Position numbers and translations under genes: made by a program. Source: Calothrix sp. FI2-JRJ7 (lineage in GTDB: Bacteria > Cyanobacteriota > Cyanobacteriia > Cyanobacteriales > Nostocaceae). Taken from it: a DNA stretch of 64,000 bases. The stretch is taken from NCBI GenBank assembly GCA_019359675.1, contig JAHHGX010000065.1, positions 186,001 through 250,000 on the forward strand. The letters are read 5' to 3'. The notes under the pieces are model-generated. The model was not told the origin of the DNA. It ran no database searches and was given only the letters and a program-made list of their open reading frames with translations. Position 1 is the first letter of the stretch. Each line of letters opens with the position of its first letter. Positions 17,770 to 27,577 of this stretch are shown piece after piece.

Positions 17770-18498
17770 ATGGGTCTAATTCATACACCGAGTCTCAAAT
17801 TAACACGGCGCCAGTTTTTAACGATATCAGGAATATCAGGCGCCAGCCTACTACTTTCGGGTTGTGGTTCACCATTATTTGAAGATGTTGCTGGTGCAAT
17901 CTCAGAACCGTTGAATCAAAAAGTCGAATCATTTATTTTTGGGCTAAAACCGCAAAAACTCGTACCCGAATTCTCGCTCTCACAAATCGAACCAAAAGCA
18001 CTAATCGTCAATACCTTTCGTAACACACCAATTATCGACGTCGAAAACTACCGTTTGGTAGTGGATGGAGATGTAAATAATCCTTTAAGCTTGAGCATGG
18101 CAGAAATACAAAAGCTGCCGCTAACTTCAATGATTATCCGTCATGTTTGTGTAGAGGGGTGGGCGGCAATCGTGCAATGGGCAGGTGTGCGTCTGCGTGA
18201 TATCATAGCCTTAGCACAACCAAAAGAAACTGTCAAATACGCATATTTTATATCGGCAGACAAATATTATTCAAGTTGGGATATCGCTTCCTCTGTACAT
18301 CCACAAACACTACTAGCATATCAAAAAAATGGTGAACCATTACCAATCGATAACGGGGCGCCTCTAAGGTTAGCGTCACCAGTTAAACTTGGCTATAAGC
18401 AAAGCAAATGGGTAACTCAAATAAGTTTAGTCAGTAATTTATCCCGCTACAAAGGATACTGGGAAGACCAAGGTTACGAATGGTTTGCAGGACTATAA
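17770..18498 (+). CDS. Tat-exported molybdopterin oxidoreductase, sulfite-oxidase fold
   Basis: A 242-residue protein. The N-terminus has the twin-arginine signal TRRQFLTISG followed by a lipobox-like LLLSGCGS, so it may be a Tat lipoprotein. The SUOX-type molybdopterin domain follows, with the Mo-ligand Cys in IIRHVCVEGWAAIVQW and GAPLRLASPVKLGYKQSKWV. It probably receives or gives electrons through the cytochrome encoded just upstream; the substrate is unknown (sulfite- or sulfoxide-type chemistry by family). It is shorter than true sulfite oxidases and close to the YedY/MsrP size class. Confidence 0.88.
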   Translation: MGLIHTPSLKLTRRQFLTISGISGASLLLSGCGSPLFEDVAGAISEPLNQKVESFIFGLKPQKLVPEFSLSQIEPKALIVNTFRNTPIIDVENYRLVVDGDVNNPLSLSMAEIQKLPLTSMIIRHVCVEGWAAIVQWAGVRLRDIIALAQPKETVKYAYFISADKYYSSWDIASSVHPQTLLAYQKNGEPLPIDNGAPLRLASPVKLGYKQSKWVTQISLVSNLSRYKGYWEDQGYEWFAGL

Positions 18499-18501
18499 AA
18501 T

Positions 18502-19584
18502 ATGAATTCGCTGAATCGACTAGTACAAATATTAATAATAACACTGCTATTCCCATTAATTTTTTTAAATGGCTGGTTAGCTTTTCGCGTTTTTGATTAC
18601 TTTAAACCGATAATTACAACAATTGTACTAGCTTCGTTGCTGGCGTTTATATTAAACTTTCCGGTATCAATACTTCATGCTCGTGGTCTCAAACGTGGGT
18701 ATGCTGTTGGAATCGTATTTATTTCAGCTTTATTACTCATATTTACCCTAGGTGTGACTATACTACCGCTGGGTTATGAACAGTTTAACGAAATGACAAA
18801 AGTCATTCCAGAATGGATAGACTCTGGACAGCAAAAGTTACTAGCTGCAAATAGTTGGGCAGCAAATCGTGGGTTCGACGTAGATTTTAGTAGAATTGCC
18901 ACAGAATTAACCGATAAATTACCTTCGGAAGTAGAATTTTTTGGCAACCGACTTTTTACTTTTGCAGTTGAAGCTATTGATAGTGTTTCTGAAGCTTTAG
19001 TGACCGTCGTGTTTACATTTTACCTTTTGAGTGACGGCGCCCGTATTTGGGATGGGATATTTAAGAAATTGCCAACTAGCTTTGCCGTCAAATTACAGGA
19101 ATCATTCCAGCAAAATTTCCGAAACTATTTAATCGGGCAAGTTGCTTTAGCTATGTTGATGGGAGTATCGCTAACAGTGGTATTTCTTGTTCTACAAGTT
19201 CCCTTCGGTTTAGTGTTCGGTTTAGGAATAGGTGTTTTAAGCTTAATCCCGTTTGGTGATGTTGTTAGCCTTGCGGTTATCACCTTAATTATTGCATCCC
19301 ATGATATTTGGTTGGCAGCAAGAGTATTAGCTGTTTCTGTTGTCATCGACCAATTAATCGACCAAGCTGTGGCGCCTCGTCTTTTAGGTAGTTTTACTGG
19401 GTTACGCCCTATTTGGGTATTAACTTCGCTACTTGTAGGTACTTACATTGGTGGATTATTAGGACTACTAATTGCCGTACCAGTTGCGGGTGTAATTAAT
19501 GATGCTCTAAGAGGATGGGTCGATAAAACTAATGCAGTTGAAGGAGATACACCCTCAATGTTAACAACAGAATCTGCACCATAA
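18502..19584 (+). CDS. AI-2E family (PerM/UPF0118) permease
   Basis: A 360-residue protein with about eight membrane helices. N-terminal hairpins (LLFPLIFLNGWLAFRVFDYF, IVLASLLAFILNFPVSIL) precede a soluble loop (about 95-165) and C-terminal helices containing the family signature GLVFGLGIGVLSLIPFGDVV and LRPIWVLTSLLVGTYIGGLLG. The family has been linked to small-molecule or ion export; the substrate here is unknown. It starts 3 bp after the molybdoenzyme stop, so it is probably in that operon. Confidence 0.88.
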   Translation: MNSLNRLVQILIITLLFPLIFLNGWLAFRVFDYFKPIITTIVLASLLAFILNFPVSILHARGLKRGYAVGIVFISALLLIFTLGVTILPLGYEQFNEMTKVIPEWIDSGQQKLLAANSWAANRGFDVDFSRIATELTDKLPSEVEFFGNRLFTFAVEAIDSVSEALVTVVFTFYLLSDGARIWDGIFKKLPTSFAVKLQESFQQNFRNYLIGQVALAMLMGVSLTVVFLVLQVPFGLVFGLGIGVLSLIPFGDVVSLAVITLIIASHDIWLAARVLAVSVVIDQLIDQAVAPRLLGSFTGLRPIWVLTSLLVGTYIGGLLGLLIAVPVAGVINDALRGWVDKTNAVEGDTPSMLTTESAP

Positions 19585-19630
19585 TAAGTAAATAAAATAA
19601 TCAGACTAAAAGATTACAATCCCATTGACA

Positions 19631-19650
19631 AATCCACCAAAAGGTGGATT
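19631..19650. terminator. stem-loop between convergent permease and hetR
   Basis: AATCCACC/GGTGGATT with an AAAA loop lies in the 134-bp gap between the convergent gene ends. It is a probable bidirectional terminator, though it lacks a clean T-run on the plus strand. Confidence 0.55.
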
Positions 19651-19718
19651 CGACATGGATTATTATTAATTAGTATTTTTATTTGAAAAACCAATACCAA
19701 CCTTGTTGGGATTAAATA

Positions 19719-20642
<924 letters not shown>

Positions 20643-20727
20643 TTACAGGTTATAAGTTAGACCGAAAGTAAGTAGTATACACCCCACAATGAAGCAATGT
20701 GTTCAATGAACGATAATCTATTATGCT

Positions 20728-21045
20728 TCAAATCTCGGTATTATTGGTAGTCTTAATTAACTTTTCATCCGTATTTTCTGGTAAATATATAAAACTCCTC
20801 TCCTCAGTTTTGATTTCCTTCAAGACTTTATGAGCAAAGCTTTTGGCTAAAATCACTTTGTCTTCAAGAGTATTTATGGGTGAAACTATTATAACTACAT
20901 CCACAAATACTCTTTTACACCAGTTTTCGTCTAACGAGCGAAAATTGGTAACAGTACCAGATGATATTTTTTTTACAAAACATCTTCTGGCATCTAGAGT
21001 ACTCCTTAGTGGCACGCTCGATATAATAATTTTTACTTTATTCAA
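20728..21045 (-). CDS. uncertain small hypothetical protein upstream of hetR
   Basis: A 105-codon frame with only a TTG start. It has a plausible hydrophobic strand (VDVVIIVSPINTLED) and helix (KVILAKSFAHKVLKEIKTEE) but no recognised family and no clear ribosome site. A comparably long frame runs on the opposite strand (20843-21049), which weakens both. The 583 bases between hetR and the transporter otherwise hold only AT-rich DNA, presumably the hetR promoter region. Confidence 0.3.
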   Translation of the reverse strand: MNKVKIIISSVPLRSTLDARRCFVKKISSGTVTNFRSLDENWCKRVFVDVVIIVSPINTLEDKVILAKSFAHKVLKEIKTEERSFIYLPENTDEKLIKTTNNTEI

Positions 21046-21201
21046 ATAAAAATCGTTTGTGTAAAGTTAAGGTGTACAGTACATGTCACCAATGACACAA
21101 ATAACGGTTTTATTTAAAGTTTGCATGAATACTACCACTATCAACACTAAAAATATGTCCCAATAGATACATACTCATCCTGATAAGGATATTCATTGGT
21201 T

Positions 21202-23313
21202 TTAAGCGGTTGTTCTGGAGCTTCTAGAGCGATTACGTATTTTCTCTAAGTTGAAAGCAGCGGCGCCGACTGTAACAACTAGAACGCCTATAACTTGAAT
21301 TAGTTCCAAGTTTTCTTGAATTATCAACCCAGCGAAAAGCACCGTCAAAGCTGGGACACAGGCGCCAATGAGCGCAGAGCGGATGGCGCCAAATTTACGG
21401 ATACCAAGGTTGTTAAGCACGTATCCCGCTAAGGTTAACACACCTAAAATAAAAGCGCTGAGAATAAGTTCAAGAAAATTGGTGTTATTAACTTGCACAC
21501 CGATATTAGCGGGTAGCGGAATAATTAAAGCCACAAAGCACAGCAGCAACATCGTAGTAAAGTTAAGCAAAGTAAACGAAACAGGATGTAAGCGTGCAGC
21601 ACAAATACGAGTTAGGACAATATAAATAGCAAAAGTCACACCCGACACAATCGCAGCAGTACTTCCGAACGATATATTTGGGTTCTCTGTATTTGAACCT
21701 AAAACAAGTAACTGACCAAAGCAAATACAAGCAATAGCGCTAACTCGTGACAAAGTAGGACGTTCACGGTCATTCCTAAATATTAACCAGCCAAAGAAAC
21801 CACTAATGACAGGGTAAATAAAGAAAAGCGAAATTGCCACACCCGTGGCAACTTGACCAATAGCCAAGTAAATTAGCACCTGGGACAAAAACAAGAAAAA
21901 CCCACTAATCAGCGATAGCACCAACACTTGCTTAGTAATAGCCCGTGGCATTGGTGTAGCATTAGGTGCAGAGCCCTTATTATTACGTAATGAATCTACC
22001 AAACCTCTAATATCATTCCAAATACCTTGATGCATAATAGGCGCCATTACCAACATTAGCGGTACAACCACCAACATTCGCAGCATCAAAATTAAAAAAC
22101 AATTACCAAGGGTTGGAACAATAAGCTGCTGGACATCAAAAACTCCAAAAATTTGCGATTTCTGGAAGAACATCGCTTTCACAGAAACGTTATACAGCGC
22201 AGAAGCAACAACCGATAGCATAATCAGTATAAACCCAGCCCGAAGCGAAGTAGGAAGTTCTCGACTGTTCACTTCCACTTCAGGTGGGGTCTGTGGTCTT
22301 CTAGCTTCAACACGTCTTCGACGTATACTTGGAGTTGGAATTGGCGTAGGTACAATTGTTTCAACAACAGGAGTTTCAGGTAGTGAAGATTCTTGAGGTC
22401 TCAATAATTTGACTCTTTCTACAGATTCTTGGGGTTGTGATTCTACAAATTCTGTATTTTCAACAGGTTCTAGGGAAGCTTCAACTTGAGTGCGTGTTAC
22501 AGGGTTAGGAATAACAGTATTAGGAAACTGATTACGAGGTGGTTCATCTGCACCTTGAGTTTCTGATTGGCTCGATGGTGCATTTATATCTATATTATTA
22601 AGGGTGTAAAATTCGGCAGTTTCGGGATTTTCAAGCGCTTCTTCAAATTCAACCGAGGCAAACTCCTCGACTCTATTATCGAGATTTTGAGGCGCCGCAT
22701 CAAGTTCGTTACGGAGACGGTATACTAACTCAGCTAAAATAGCTTCACCTTGTTCCTGTTCGCTATACATCCGAGAAAGCTGCACAGAAAAACTGCTTTG
22801 GTAATTTTTTAACTCACTTTGTAGTTCTTCAAAAGTACTTGTTACAGCAGCTTTGAGCGAAGCTATTAAATCATCAACATCAGAATCCGGATTCGCGGTA
22901 ATTTCTTTTTCAGTATAAGGTTGTATAGCATTATTCTTTGACACACGCACTATAGCCGACTCAAACAACTGCTCTAACGACGACTGCAATTGTATAGAGA
23001 CGTGGTTGGCAAGAACTTGTACTAATTGTCGAATTAATACCTGTTGCTGCTGTTCAATTTGCGAGGACTGTAAATTATTCTTTTGTACAGAGAGCTTTTG
23101 GACATCATCAGTTAGCTGACGCTTTTCCTCAACTAGACGCTTCACATCTTCCTGCAAAGAGTTGAGAACGTTTGATTGAAGAAGCTCAAGCTCACCAGTT
23201 AATTTTTGCACAGTCTTCTGTGCGTTTATCGTTGCTTCGAGCGAAGCATCTAATTGTGGCGCCGAGTTATTTTCTCGGTGATTTATATTTATATTGTTCT
23301 CAGACTGACCCAT
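21202..23313 (-). CDS. DMT/EamA-type transporter with long coiled-coil N-terminus
   Basis: A 703-residue protein. Residues 1 to about 355 are soluble: Gln-rich coiled coil (EEKRQLTDDVQKLSVQKNNL), a second helical block, and a Pro/Glu-rich linker. Residues about 358-700 hold roughly ten membrane helices with the two-fold EamA layout (LFFIYPVISGFFGWLIFRND, LILSAFILGVLTLAGYVLNN, ALIGACVPALTVLFAGLII). Ordinary EamA transporters are about 300 residues, so the N-terminal half is an extra cytoplasmic module, perhaps for oligomerisation or tethering. Substrate unknown. It is encoded upstream of hetR on the same strand, 583 bases apart. Confidence 0.85.
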   Translation of the reverse strand: MGQSENNININHRENNSAPQLDASLEATINAQKTVQKLTGELELLQSNVLNSLQEDVKRLVEEKRQLTDDVQKLSVQKNNLQSSQIEQQQQVLIRQLVQVLANHVSIQLQSSLEQLFESAIVRVSKNNAIQPYTEKEITANPDSDVDDLIASLKAAVTSTFEELQSELKNYQSSFSVQLSRMYSEQEQGEAILAELVYRLRNELDAAPQNLDNRVEEFASVEFEEALENPETAEFYTLNNIDINAPSSQSETQGADEPPRNQFPNTVIPNPVTRTQVEASLEPVENTEFVESQPQESVERVKLLRPQESSLPETPVVETIVPTPIPTPSIRRRRVEARRPQTPPEVEVNSRELPTSLRAGFILIMLSVVASALYNVSVKAMFFQKSQIFGVFDVQQLIVPTLGNCFLILMLRMLVVVPLMLVMAPIMHQGIWNDIRGLVDSLRNNKGSAPNATPMPRAITKQVLVLSLISGFFLFLSQVLIYLAIGQVATGVAISLFFIYPVISGFFGWLIFRNDRERPTLSRVSAIACICFGQLLVLGSNTENPNISFGSTAAIVSGVTFAIYIVLTRICAARLHPVSFTLLNFTTMLLLCFVALIIPLPANIGVQVNNTNFLELILSAFILGVLTLAGYVLNNLGIRKFGAIRSALIGACVPALTVLFAGLIIQENLELIQVIGVLVVTVGAAAFNLEKIRNRSRSSRTTA

Positions 23314-23731
23314 TAGTTCTACACCTCTGGTCTGTTGTGGAAGAGTAAGCAGTTATTCATTCGTAGTTTTATGGAACTATTGTGTCAGATAAAGCCCAAA
23401 CAATAAATCCAATTTTGGCAAGATACCATATTTTTTCTGATAAAAAAAAATCATTAAATATTCATTAATTTCTTTACGTATAAATAATTAATACCAGTAT
23501 TTAAAATTAACCATAGTCGTAAAAAGCCCTGTAAAGCTGATTAAATATAGGTTTTATAACCAAAAAGTGATATTGTAAAAACTTACTGAATATAAAATAA
23601 TGTTTGCTAGCCTACAAACCCTCTCAGGCTTTACCCCTATAAATAAGTTTACAATTTTATCAACAAAGGGATGAACGTAGGCGCCTGTAGGGCAAGTTAT
23701 ATTTATTAAGTCTCAACACAAACTTTAAACG
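23314..23731. other. intergenic region, nothing recognised
   Basis: 418 very AT-rich bases between divergent genes. No RNA gene, repeat family or clear promoter could be supported. Confidence 0.4.
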
Positions 23732-23992
23732 ATGCGGCAACCAGACGACCACTTTCGAGACATCGAAGCCATCATGCAAAAACACAGCAACGCACTCGAA
23801 GCAGAAATACGTGCGCTTCAAGCAGCAGATGAAACAGGGCAATGGTCAAGTGCTTGGAAACGAGTATACAATTGGCGCTTTGCCAATGCTTTCGCCAGAC
23901 AAAAAATATTTCGCAACTGGGCAGCAGACGCAGAAGCATGGGGACTACTACCAGTGCGCGAGTACCCCAACCAAGGTAATCAAAAATTATAG
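23732..23992 (+). CDS. small conserved hypothetical protein
   Basis: An 86-residue polar, Trp-rich protein: coiled-coil-like start (DIEAIMQKHSNALEAEIRAL), then AWKRVYNWRFANAFARQK and WAADAEAWGLLP. No known domain. It starts 3 bp before the GUN4-domain gene (stop and next start separated by two bases), so the two are translationally coupled and probably functional partners. Confidence 0.65.
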   Translation: MRQPDDHFRDIEAIMQKHSNALEAEIRALQAADETGQWSSAWKRVYNWRFANAFARQKIFRNWAADAEAWGLLPVREYPNQGNQKL

Positions 23993-23994
23993 AT

Positions 23995-24471
23995 ATGGGC
24001 ATTACTCATCAATTAATTAGCGAGGTAGGTGTAAATTACGATAGCCTAGCCAAATTACTAGCATCGAAAATGTGGCGCCAAGCAGACGAAGAAACAAGAG
24101 CGCTAATGTTAAAAATATCCCGACGTGTAGATGCCGGATGGCTTAGAGAAGAAGATTTTACCAGTTTTCCCTGTACTGACCTGGAAACAATAAATTACTT
24201 ATGGGCTTGCTATAGTGGTGAACGCTTTGGCTTTACCGCACAAAGCCGAATTTGGGATAATACACAACAAGACTACATTAAATTTAGTAATGCGGTAGGA
24301 TGGCGCCTTAATAACAACAGGCAACGATACCCCCAACTTCAATTTAACCTAGAAGCTCCGACTGGACACCTACCTGCTGCACCATTCTATAAAGCAGGAG
24401 ATGATATAGCTATCGGTTGGGCTGCAACACTGGCGCCGAAGCTCTTACAATGTTTAGAAGAAAGTTTTTAG
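23995..24471 (+). CDS. GUN4-domain protein
   Basis: A 158-residue single GUN4 domain: YDSLAKLLASKMWRQADEET, FPCTDLETINYLWACYSGER, FGFTAQSRIWD. The canonical GUN4 binds porphyrins and activates Mg-chelatase. This copy lacks the extra N-terminal helical domain and has a variable C-terminus (APTGHLPAAPFYKAGD), so it is more likely a stand-alone sensor-type paralog than the chlorophyll factor. A copy of its 3' end is found as a relic at 25312-25400. Confidence 0.88.
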   Translation: MGITHQLISEVGVNYDSLAKLLASKMWRQADEETRALMLKISRRVDAGWLREEDFTSFPCTDLETINYLWACYSGERFGFTAQSRIWDNTQQDYIKFSNAVGWRLNNNRQRYPQLQFNLEAPTGHLPAAPFYKAGDDIAIGWAATLAPKLLQCLEESF

Positions 24472-24522
24472 AATTTAGACACTTAGTATTCAAAAAAGTC
24501 CTTCTAGCTAGTCAAGTAAACA

Positions 24523-24942
24523 TCAATCAACCCAATTTTCCACTCGTAGACCAGGTACTTGTTTGAAATGACGAGTGTTCCGTGTTACTAAGGTAGCTCT
24601 ATTAGCCAGAGTCACACTAGCAATTAACAAATCAGCTCTTCCAATTTTGCGTAGATTGGACACTGCACGTAATCGCTCAAATTCTAATCATGCTGCTTGA
24701 TTAATTGGAATAATTAAAAGTTCGCGCAAAAACTCTTCAGTACGAAATAGAAGCTCTTGCGCTTTAAGTAAATCTCCCCCTGTCTCAGCTTTAAGAAGAT
24801 AATCAATGCGTCTACGTAAAACTTCGGCTTTTGTAATAATAGTTATTCCGACTTCAGAATCTTCTACAGCCTTTAATCGTGCAACTACATTTATATTTCC
24901 AGCATGGAGACGTGATAGCGTATCAGTATCAAGTAAATACAT
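24523..24942 (-). pseudogene. VapC-type PIN toxin with an in-frame stop
   Basis: The minus-strand frame from 24942 encodes a PIN nuclease (MYLLDTDTLSRL, first acid; TIITKAEVLRR, second) to a TGA at 24688-24690. The same frame then continues without shift through IGRADLLIASVTLANRATLV and TRNTRHFKQVPGLRVENWVD to a stop at 24523-24525. Full length would be about 139 residues, normal for VapC. The nonsense codon removes the Asp of RADLLIA, so the truncated product (84 residues) should lack RNase activity. A sequencing error is the alternative. It overlaps the antitoxin gene by one base. Confidence 0.8.
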
Positions 24943-25241
24943 TAATTATCTGGCTTTTCATCAACTTCAGAACGTCCCCTTGCCTCATAAATTGTCGTCG
25001 TCAAATCTACAAGAGAATCATCATCTGCAAAGGCACCTGCTTGACTTAAAAGAATAGAACGGCTGCTCTTAGGACTCAACCAATTGTCAATAGCGGTCTT
25101 TAAAAATCTCCACTCGTCTCCAATTTTGCGACCTGGAATATTGCCTATTTGAGCTTGATGTAATACCAATTCAATCGGTAGACGTAAATACTGGGATGTT
25201 TCTTCAAGTGTTAAAACGGATGGTAAGGTAACTTGTTCCAT
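24942..25241 (-). CDS. antitoxin with excisionase/MerR-like HTH
   Basis: A 99-residue protein with an N-terminal helix-turn-helix (LTLEETSQYLRLP…IPGRKIGDEWRFLKTAIDNW) of the excisionase type and an acidic C-terminal tail that would bind the toxin. Its TAA overlaps the ATG of the PIN toxin by one base, the usual type II arrangement. It probably represses its own promoter. As the toxin is truncated, the pair may be decaying. Confidence 0.8.
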   Translation of the reverse strand: MEQVTLPSVLTLEETSQYLRLPIELVLHQAQIGNIPGRKIGDEWRFLKTAIDNWLSPKSSRSILLSQAGAFADDDSLVDLTTTIYEARGRSEVDEKPDN

Positions 25242-25311
25242 AATTTAGAACCAGATAATTATACAATATATTTTATAATACGCAACAAAAAGCAGTAGGC
25301 TGATGCCACTC

Positions 25312-25599
25312 AGGTAACTGGCAACGATACCCCCCAACTTCAATTTAACTTAGAAGCTCCCACTGGGCATTTACCTGCCGCACCTTTTTACAAAGCAGGA
25401 AAAAGCTGAGGGAAATTATTCTGCTTACGTTCCTGATTTACCAGGTTGTGTAGCAACAGGTGAAACTGTGGAAGAGGTAAAGCTTCAAATTCAGGAAGCT
25501 ATCGAATTTCATATAGAAGGAATGCTGGAAGATGGATTACCAATTCCTCAACCTACCAGTATTAGCCATGATGTTGAGGTATTACTAAAAAGCGCATAA
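25312..25599 (+). pseudogene. chimeric relic: GUN4 gene 3' fragment joined to a HicB fragment
   Basis: Bases 25312-25400 repeat, with few changes, the 3' part of the GUN4 gene (about 24310-24400; GHLPAAPFYKAG is readable). From 25399 a different frame gives EKAEGNYSAYVPDLPGCVAT, GETVEEVKLQIQEAIEFHIE and IPQPTSI to a stop at 25599. This is a HicB antitoxin lacking its N-terminus. The two pieces are out of frame, so no fusion protein is made. It looks like the join of a duplication/deletion event. Confidence 0.75.
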
Positions 25600-25679
25600 T
25601 TAAGGATGCACACGTGGTCTATCCATACAAAATGCAAAAATTGTGTTGTAATGTCTCAACAAATAATTCCAAATACCAA

Positions 25680-26957
25680 TCAAAATATGAATTTCAACAA
25701 ATAAAAAATCAGCGCACTCAATAATGCACTAATCGGAACAGTAACCACCCAAGCAGCAGCAATATTTTGCAGCGTTGAAAACTTAATTGACTTCAAATCT
25801 TGCACCAACCCGATACCTACAACACCACCAACAAGTGCGTGAGAAGTTGAAACAGGCAAACCGAAGCGAGAAGCAAGCAAAATTGTAATTGCGGTAGCGA
25901 GTTCAGCACAGAAACCACTGCTAGGTTGTAAAGTAATAATACTTTCACCAATAGTCGCAATCACATTTTTACCGAATATCGCCAAACCAGTAACAATACC
26001 AGCGGCGCCAAGTACTAAAATCCATAAAGGTACATCTATCTGTGTTATTGGCACTTTAGTGCTATTAACTGTATAAACAATAGCTGCCAATGGTGCTATA
26101 GCATTTCCCACATCATTAGAACCATGTGCAAACGCAACAAAGCAAGCACTCAATAATTGATAGCGTGCAAATATTTTTTCGATTAATGAATTATTACCCC
26201 CCTTCTCTACCAGGCGCCAGCTATAAACAGTTAAACTGACAACAGCAACGGCGCCTGTTAGCAGCGAGTAATCATAAAAAGGTATATTTATACCGAACTT
26301 ATTTATAAAAAATTCAGCGATAGGATGAGTTAAAGTTGGTAATACAATAACACCAAAAGCACCAACTAAAGCAGCACTTAACCAAGGAATCCACTCATTT
26401 AATTGTATTATTTGATTCGGCTGATTTAAAATCCAACGTTGAATTTGACTGTAAAATAAAGCCGCAATTATACCGCTAATAATAGGTGTTAATACCCAAC
26501 CAATAGTAATTAACTTAATCGAAGACCAATCAATGGCGCCAACTCCCAACGCTACCCAACTAAACCCAGCAATGGCGCCGACCACAGCATGAGAACTCGA
26601 CACAGGTAAACCGCGCGAAGTTGCCAGTTGTAACCATAACCCACATGCTATTAGTACAGAAAACATCCCAGTCACAAATAACTGAGGAGTATTTACAAAT
26701 AACACAGGGTTTGCCACACCTGTTGCTAAGGTCTGTGTTACCTCACCTCCAAACAACACGGCACCCGCAAACTCTAATACACCTGCAATAATTAAAGCTT
26801 GCCTCAAAGTAACCGCTTTAGAACCTACCGAAGTGCCCATTGCATTAGCAACATCATTGGCGCCAAGGTTAAAAGCAAGGTAAAAAGCTAAAATAGCAAC
26901 AACAATCAATATACCAATAGAGTAGTCAGTAAAGCGGAGCAATCCGACGTAAATCAT
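25680..26957 (-). CDS. PiT-family inorganic phosphate transporter
   Basis: A 425-residue membrane protein with about ten helices and the two inverted PiT signatures, LGANDVANAMGTSVGSKA near the N-terminus and FAHGSNDVGNAIAPLAAIVY in the second half. SRGLPVSSSHAVVGAIAG and RFGLPVSTSHALVGGVVG are the paired ion-binding repeats. It is a low-affinity, cation-coupled phosphate uptake system. The start is at ATG 26957, and the HEARO-like RNA begins just beyond it on the other strand. Confidence 0.95.
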   Translation of the reverse strand: MIYVGLLRFTDYSIGILIVVAILAFYLAFNLGANDVANAMGTSVGSKAVTLRQALIIAGVLEFAGAVLFGGEVTQTLATGVANPVLFVNTPQLFVTGMFSVLIACGLWLQLATSRGLPVSSSHAVVGAIAGFSWVALGVGAIDWSSIKLITIGWVLTPIISGIIAALFYSQIQRWILNQPNQIIQLNEWIPWLSAALVGAFGVIVLPTLTHPIAEFFINKFGINIPFYDYSLLTGAVAVVSLTVYSWRLVEKGGNNSLIEKIFARYQLLSACFVAFAHGSNDVGNAIAPLAAIVYTVNSTKVPITQIDVPLWILVLGAAGIVTGLAIFGKNVIATIGESIITLQPSSGFCAELATAITILLASRFGLPVSTSHALVGGVVGIGLVQDLKSIKFSTLQNIAAAWVVTVPISALLSALIFYLLKFIF

Positions 26958-26989
26958 GGTTAATCTGTGGTTTATGAAAGGTGGAAATT

Positions 26990-27212
26990 GGTCTACCCGG
27001 CTACACCAGAGTCGCCCTTTGGCAAGGCGTAAGCGCTACTAGAGTCACGACCTTAATAGGATTTTACCAGCCTTAAGGTATAGCTAGTCCTAAGCGGTCA
27101 GGAAAGGAACATCACGTAGTTTGCTCTCGTGGAAAACCAATCCGATTAACAAGCAACGTAGCATTCTCAAAGCAAACTTTACCCCATAAAAGAGCGGCGT
27201 AACTGCCAACAA
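26990..27212 (+). ncRNA. HEARO-like omega RNA of an IscB element
   Basis: A 220-base stretch directly upstream of an iscB start has the position, length and wording I associate with HEARO (omega) RNAs: an opening near GTCTACCCGGCTAC, then AGAGTCACGACCTTAATAGG. Stems include ACCTTAA/TTAAGGT (27050-27056 with 27073-27079), CACG/CGTG (27113-27131) and a long-range GTTTGCT/AGCAAAC (27119-27125 with 27171-27177). In intact IscB loci this RNA guides the nuclease, with the guide at its 5' side (here near 26974-26989). The nuclease gene is reduced to its first ~40 codons, so this is an orphan RNA. Confidence 0.7.
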
Positions 27213-27216
27213 AAAA

Positions 27217-27570
27217 ATGTCGAAATTAACAAATCACGTTTTTGTATTGAACAAAGACAAAAGTTTTCTAAGTATGGTGCATCCAGCACGAGCAAGAAAA
27301 CTTTTAACGCAAAACAAAGCGGCTGTATTTAGGAAGATGAAAAGAATGAATTATCATTATAAAATAATTATCCAATGGTCAGAAGAAGATAAATGCTACG
27401 TCGTTAGTCTTCCAGAGTGGGGAGAATTTTGCCATACCCACGGGGATACTTATGAAGAGGCGTTAAAAAATTCTCAAGAAGTTTTAGAGATGCTTATAGA
27501 GTCATATATAGAAGATGGTCAACCTCTTCCAGAACCTCAAATTATTGGAAAGTTAGTTCAAGCCGCCTAA
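27217..27570 (+). CDS. IscB N-terminal remnant fused in frame to HicB-like protein
   Basis: A 117-residue frame. Residues 1-40 are an IscB PLMP/RRXRR start: HVFVLNKDKSFLSMVHPARA, then KLLTQNKAAVFRK. Residues 44-117 are a HicB-like antitoxin (YKIIIQWSEEDKCYVVSLPE, THGDTYEEALKNSQEV, IEDGQPLPEPQ). The join is clean and in frame. HicB could also start alone at ATG 27337 or 27346, since AGGAAG lies just upstream of 27337. IscB's RuvC and HNH domains are entirely missing. No hicA toxin gene is adjacent, and a HicB paralog follows 7 bp on. Either a deletion scar with an independently translated HicB, or a real fusion. Confidence 0.78.
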   Translation: MSKLTNHVFVLNKDKSFLSMVHPARARKLLTQNKAAVFRKMKRMNYHYKIIIQWSEEDKCYVVSLPEWGEFCHTHGDTYEEALKNSQEVLEMLIESYIEDGQPLPEPQIIGKLVQAA

Positions 27571-27577
27571 AAGCTAA

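Noticed and set aside
20843-21049. 68-codon plus-strand frame opposite the weak ORF upstream of hetR
   Set aside because: TTG start, no ribosome site, no recognisable pattern and no inhibitor pentapeptide.
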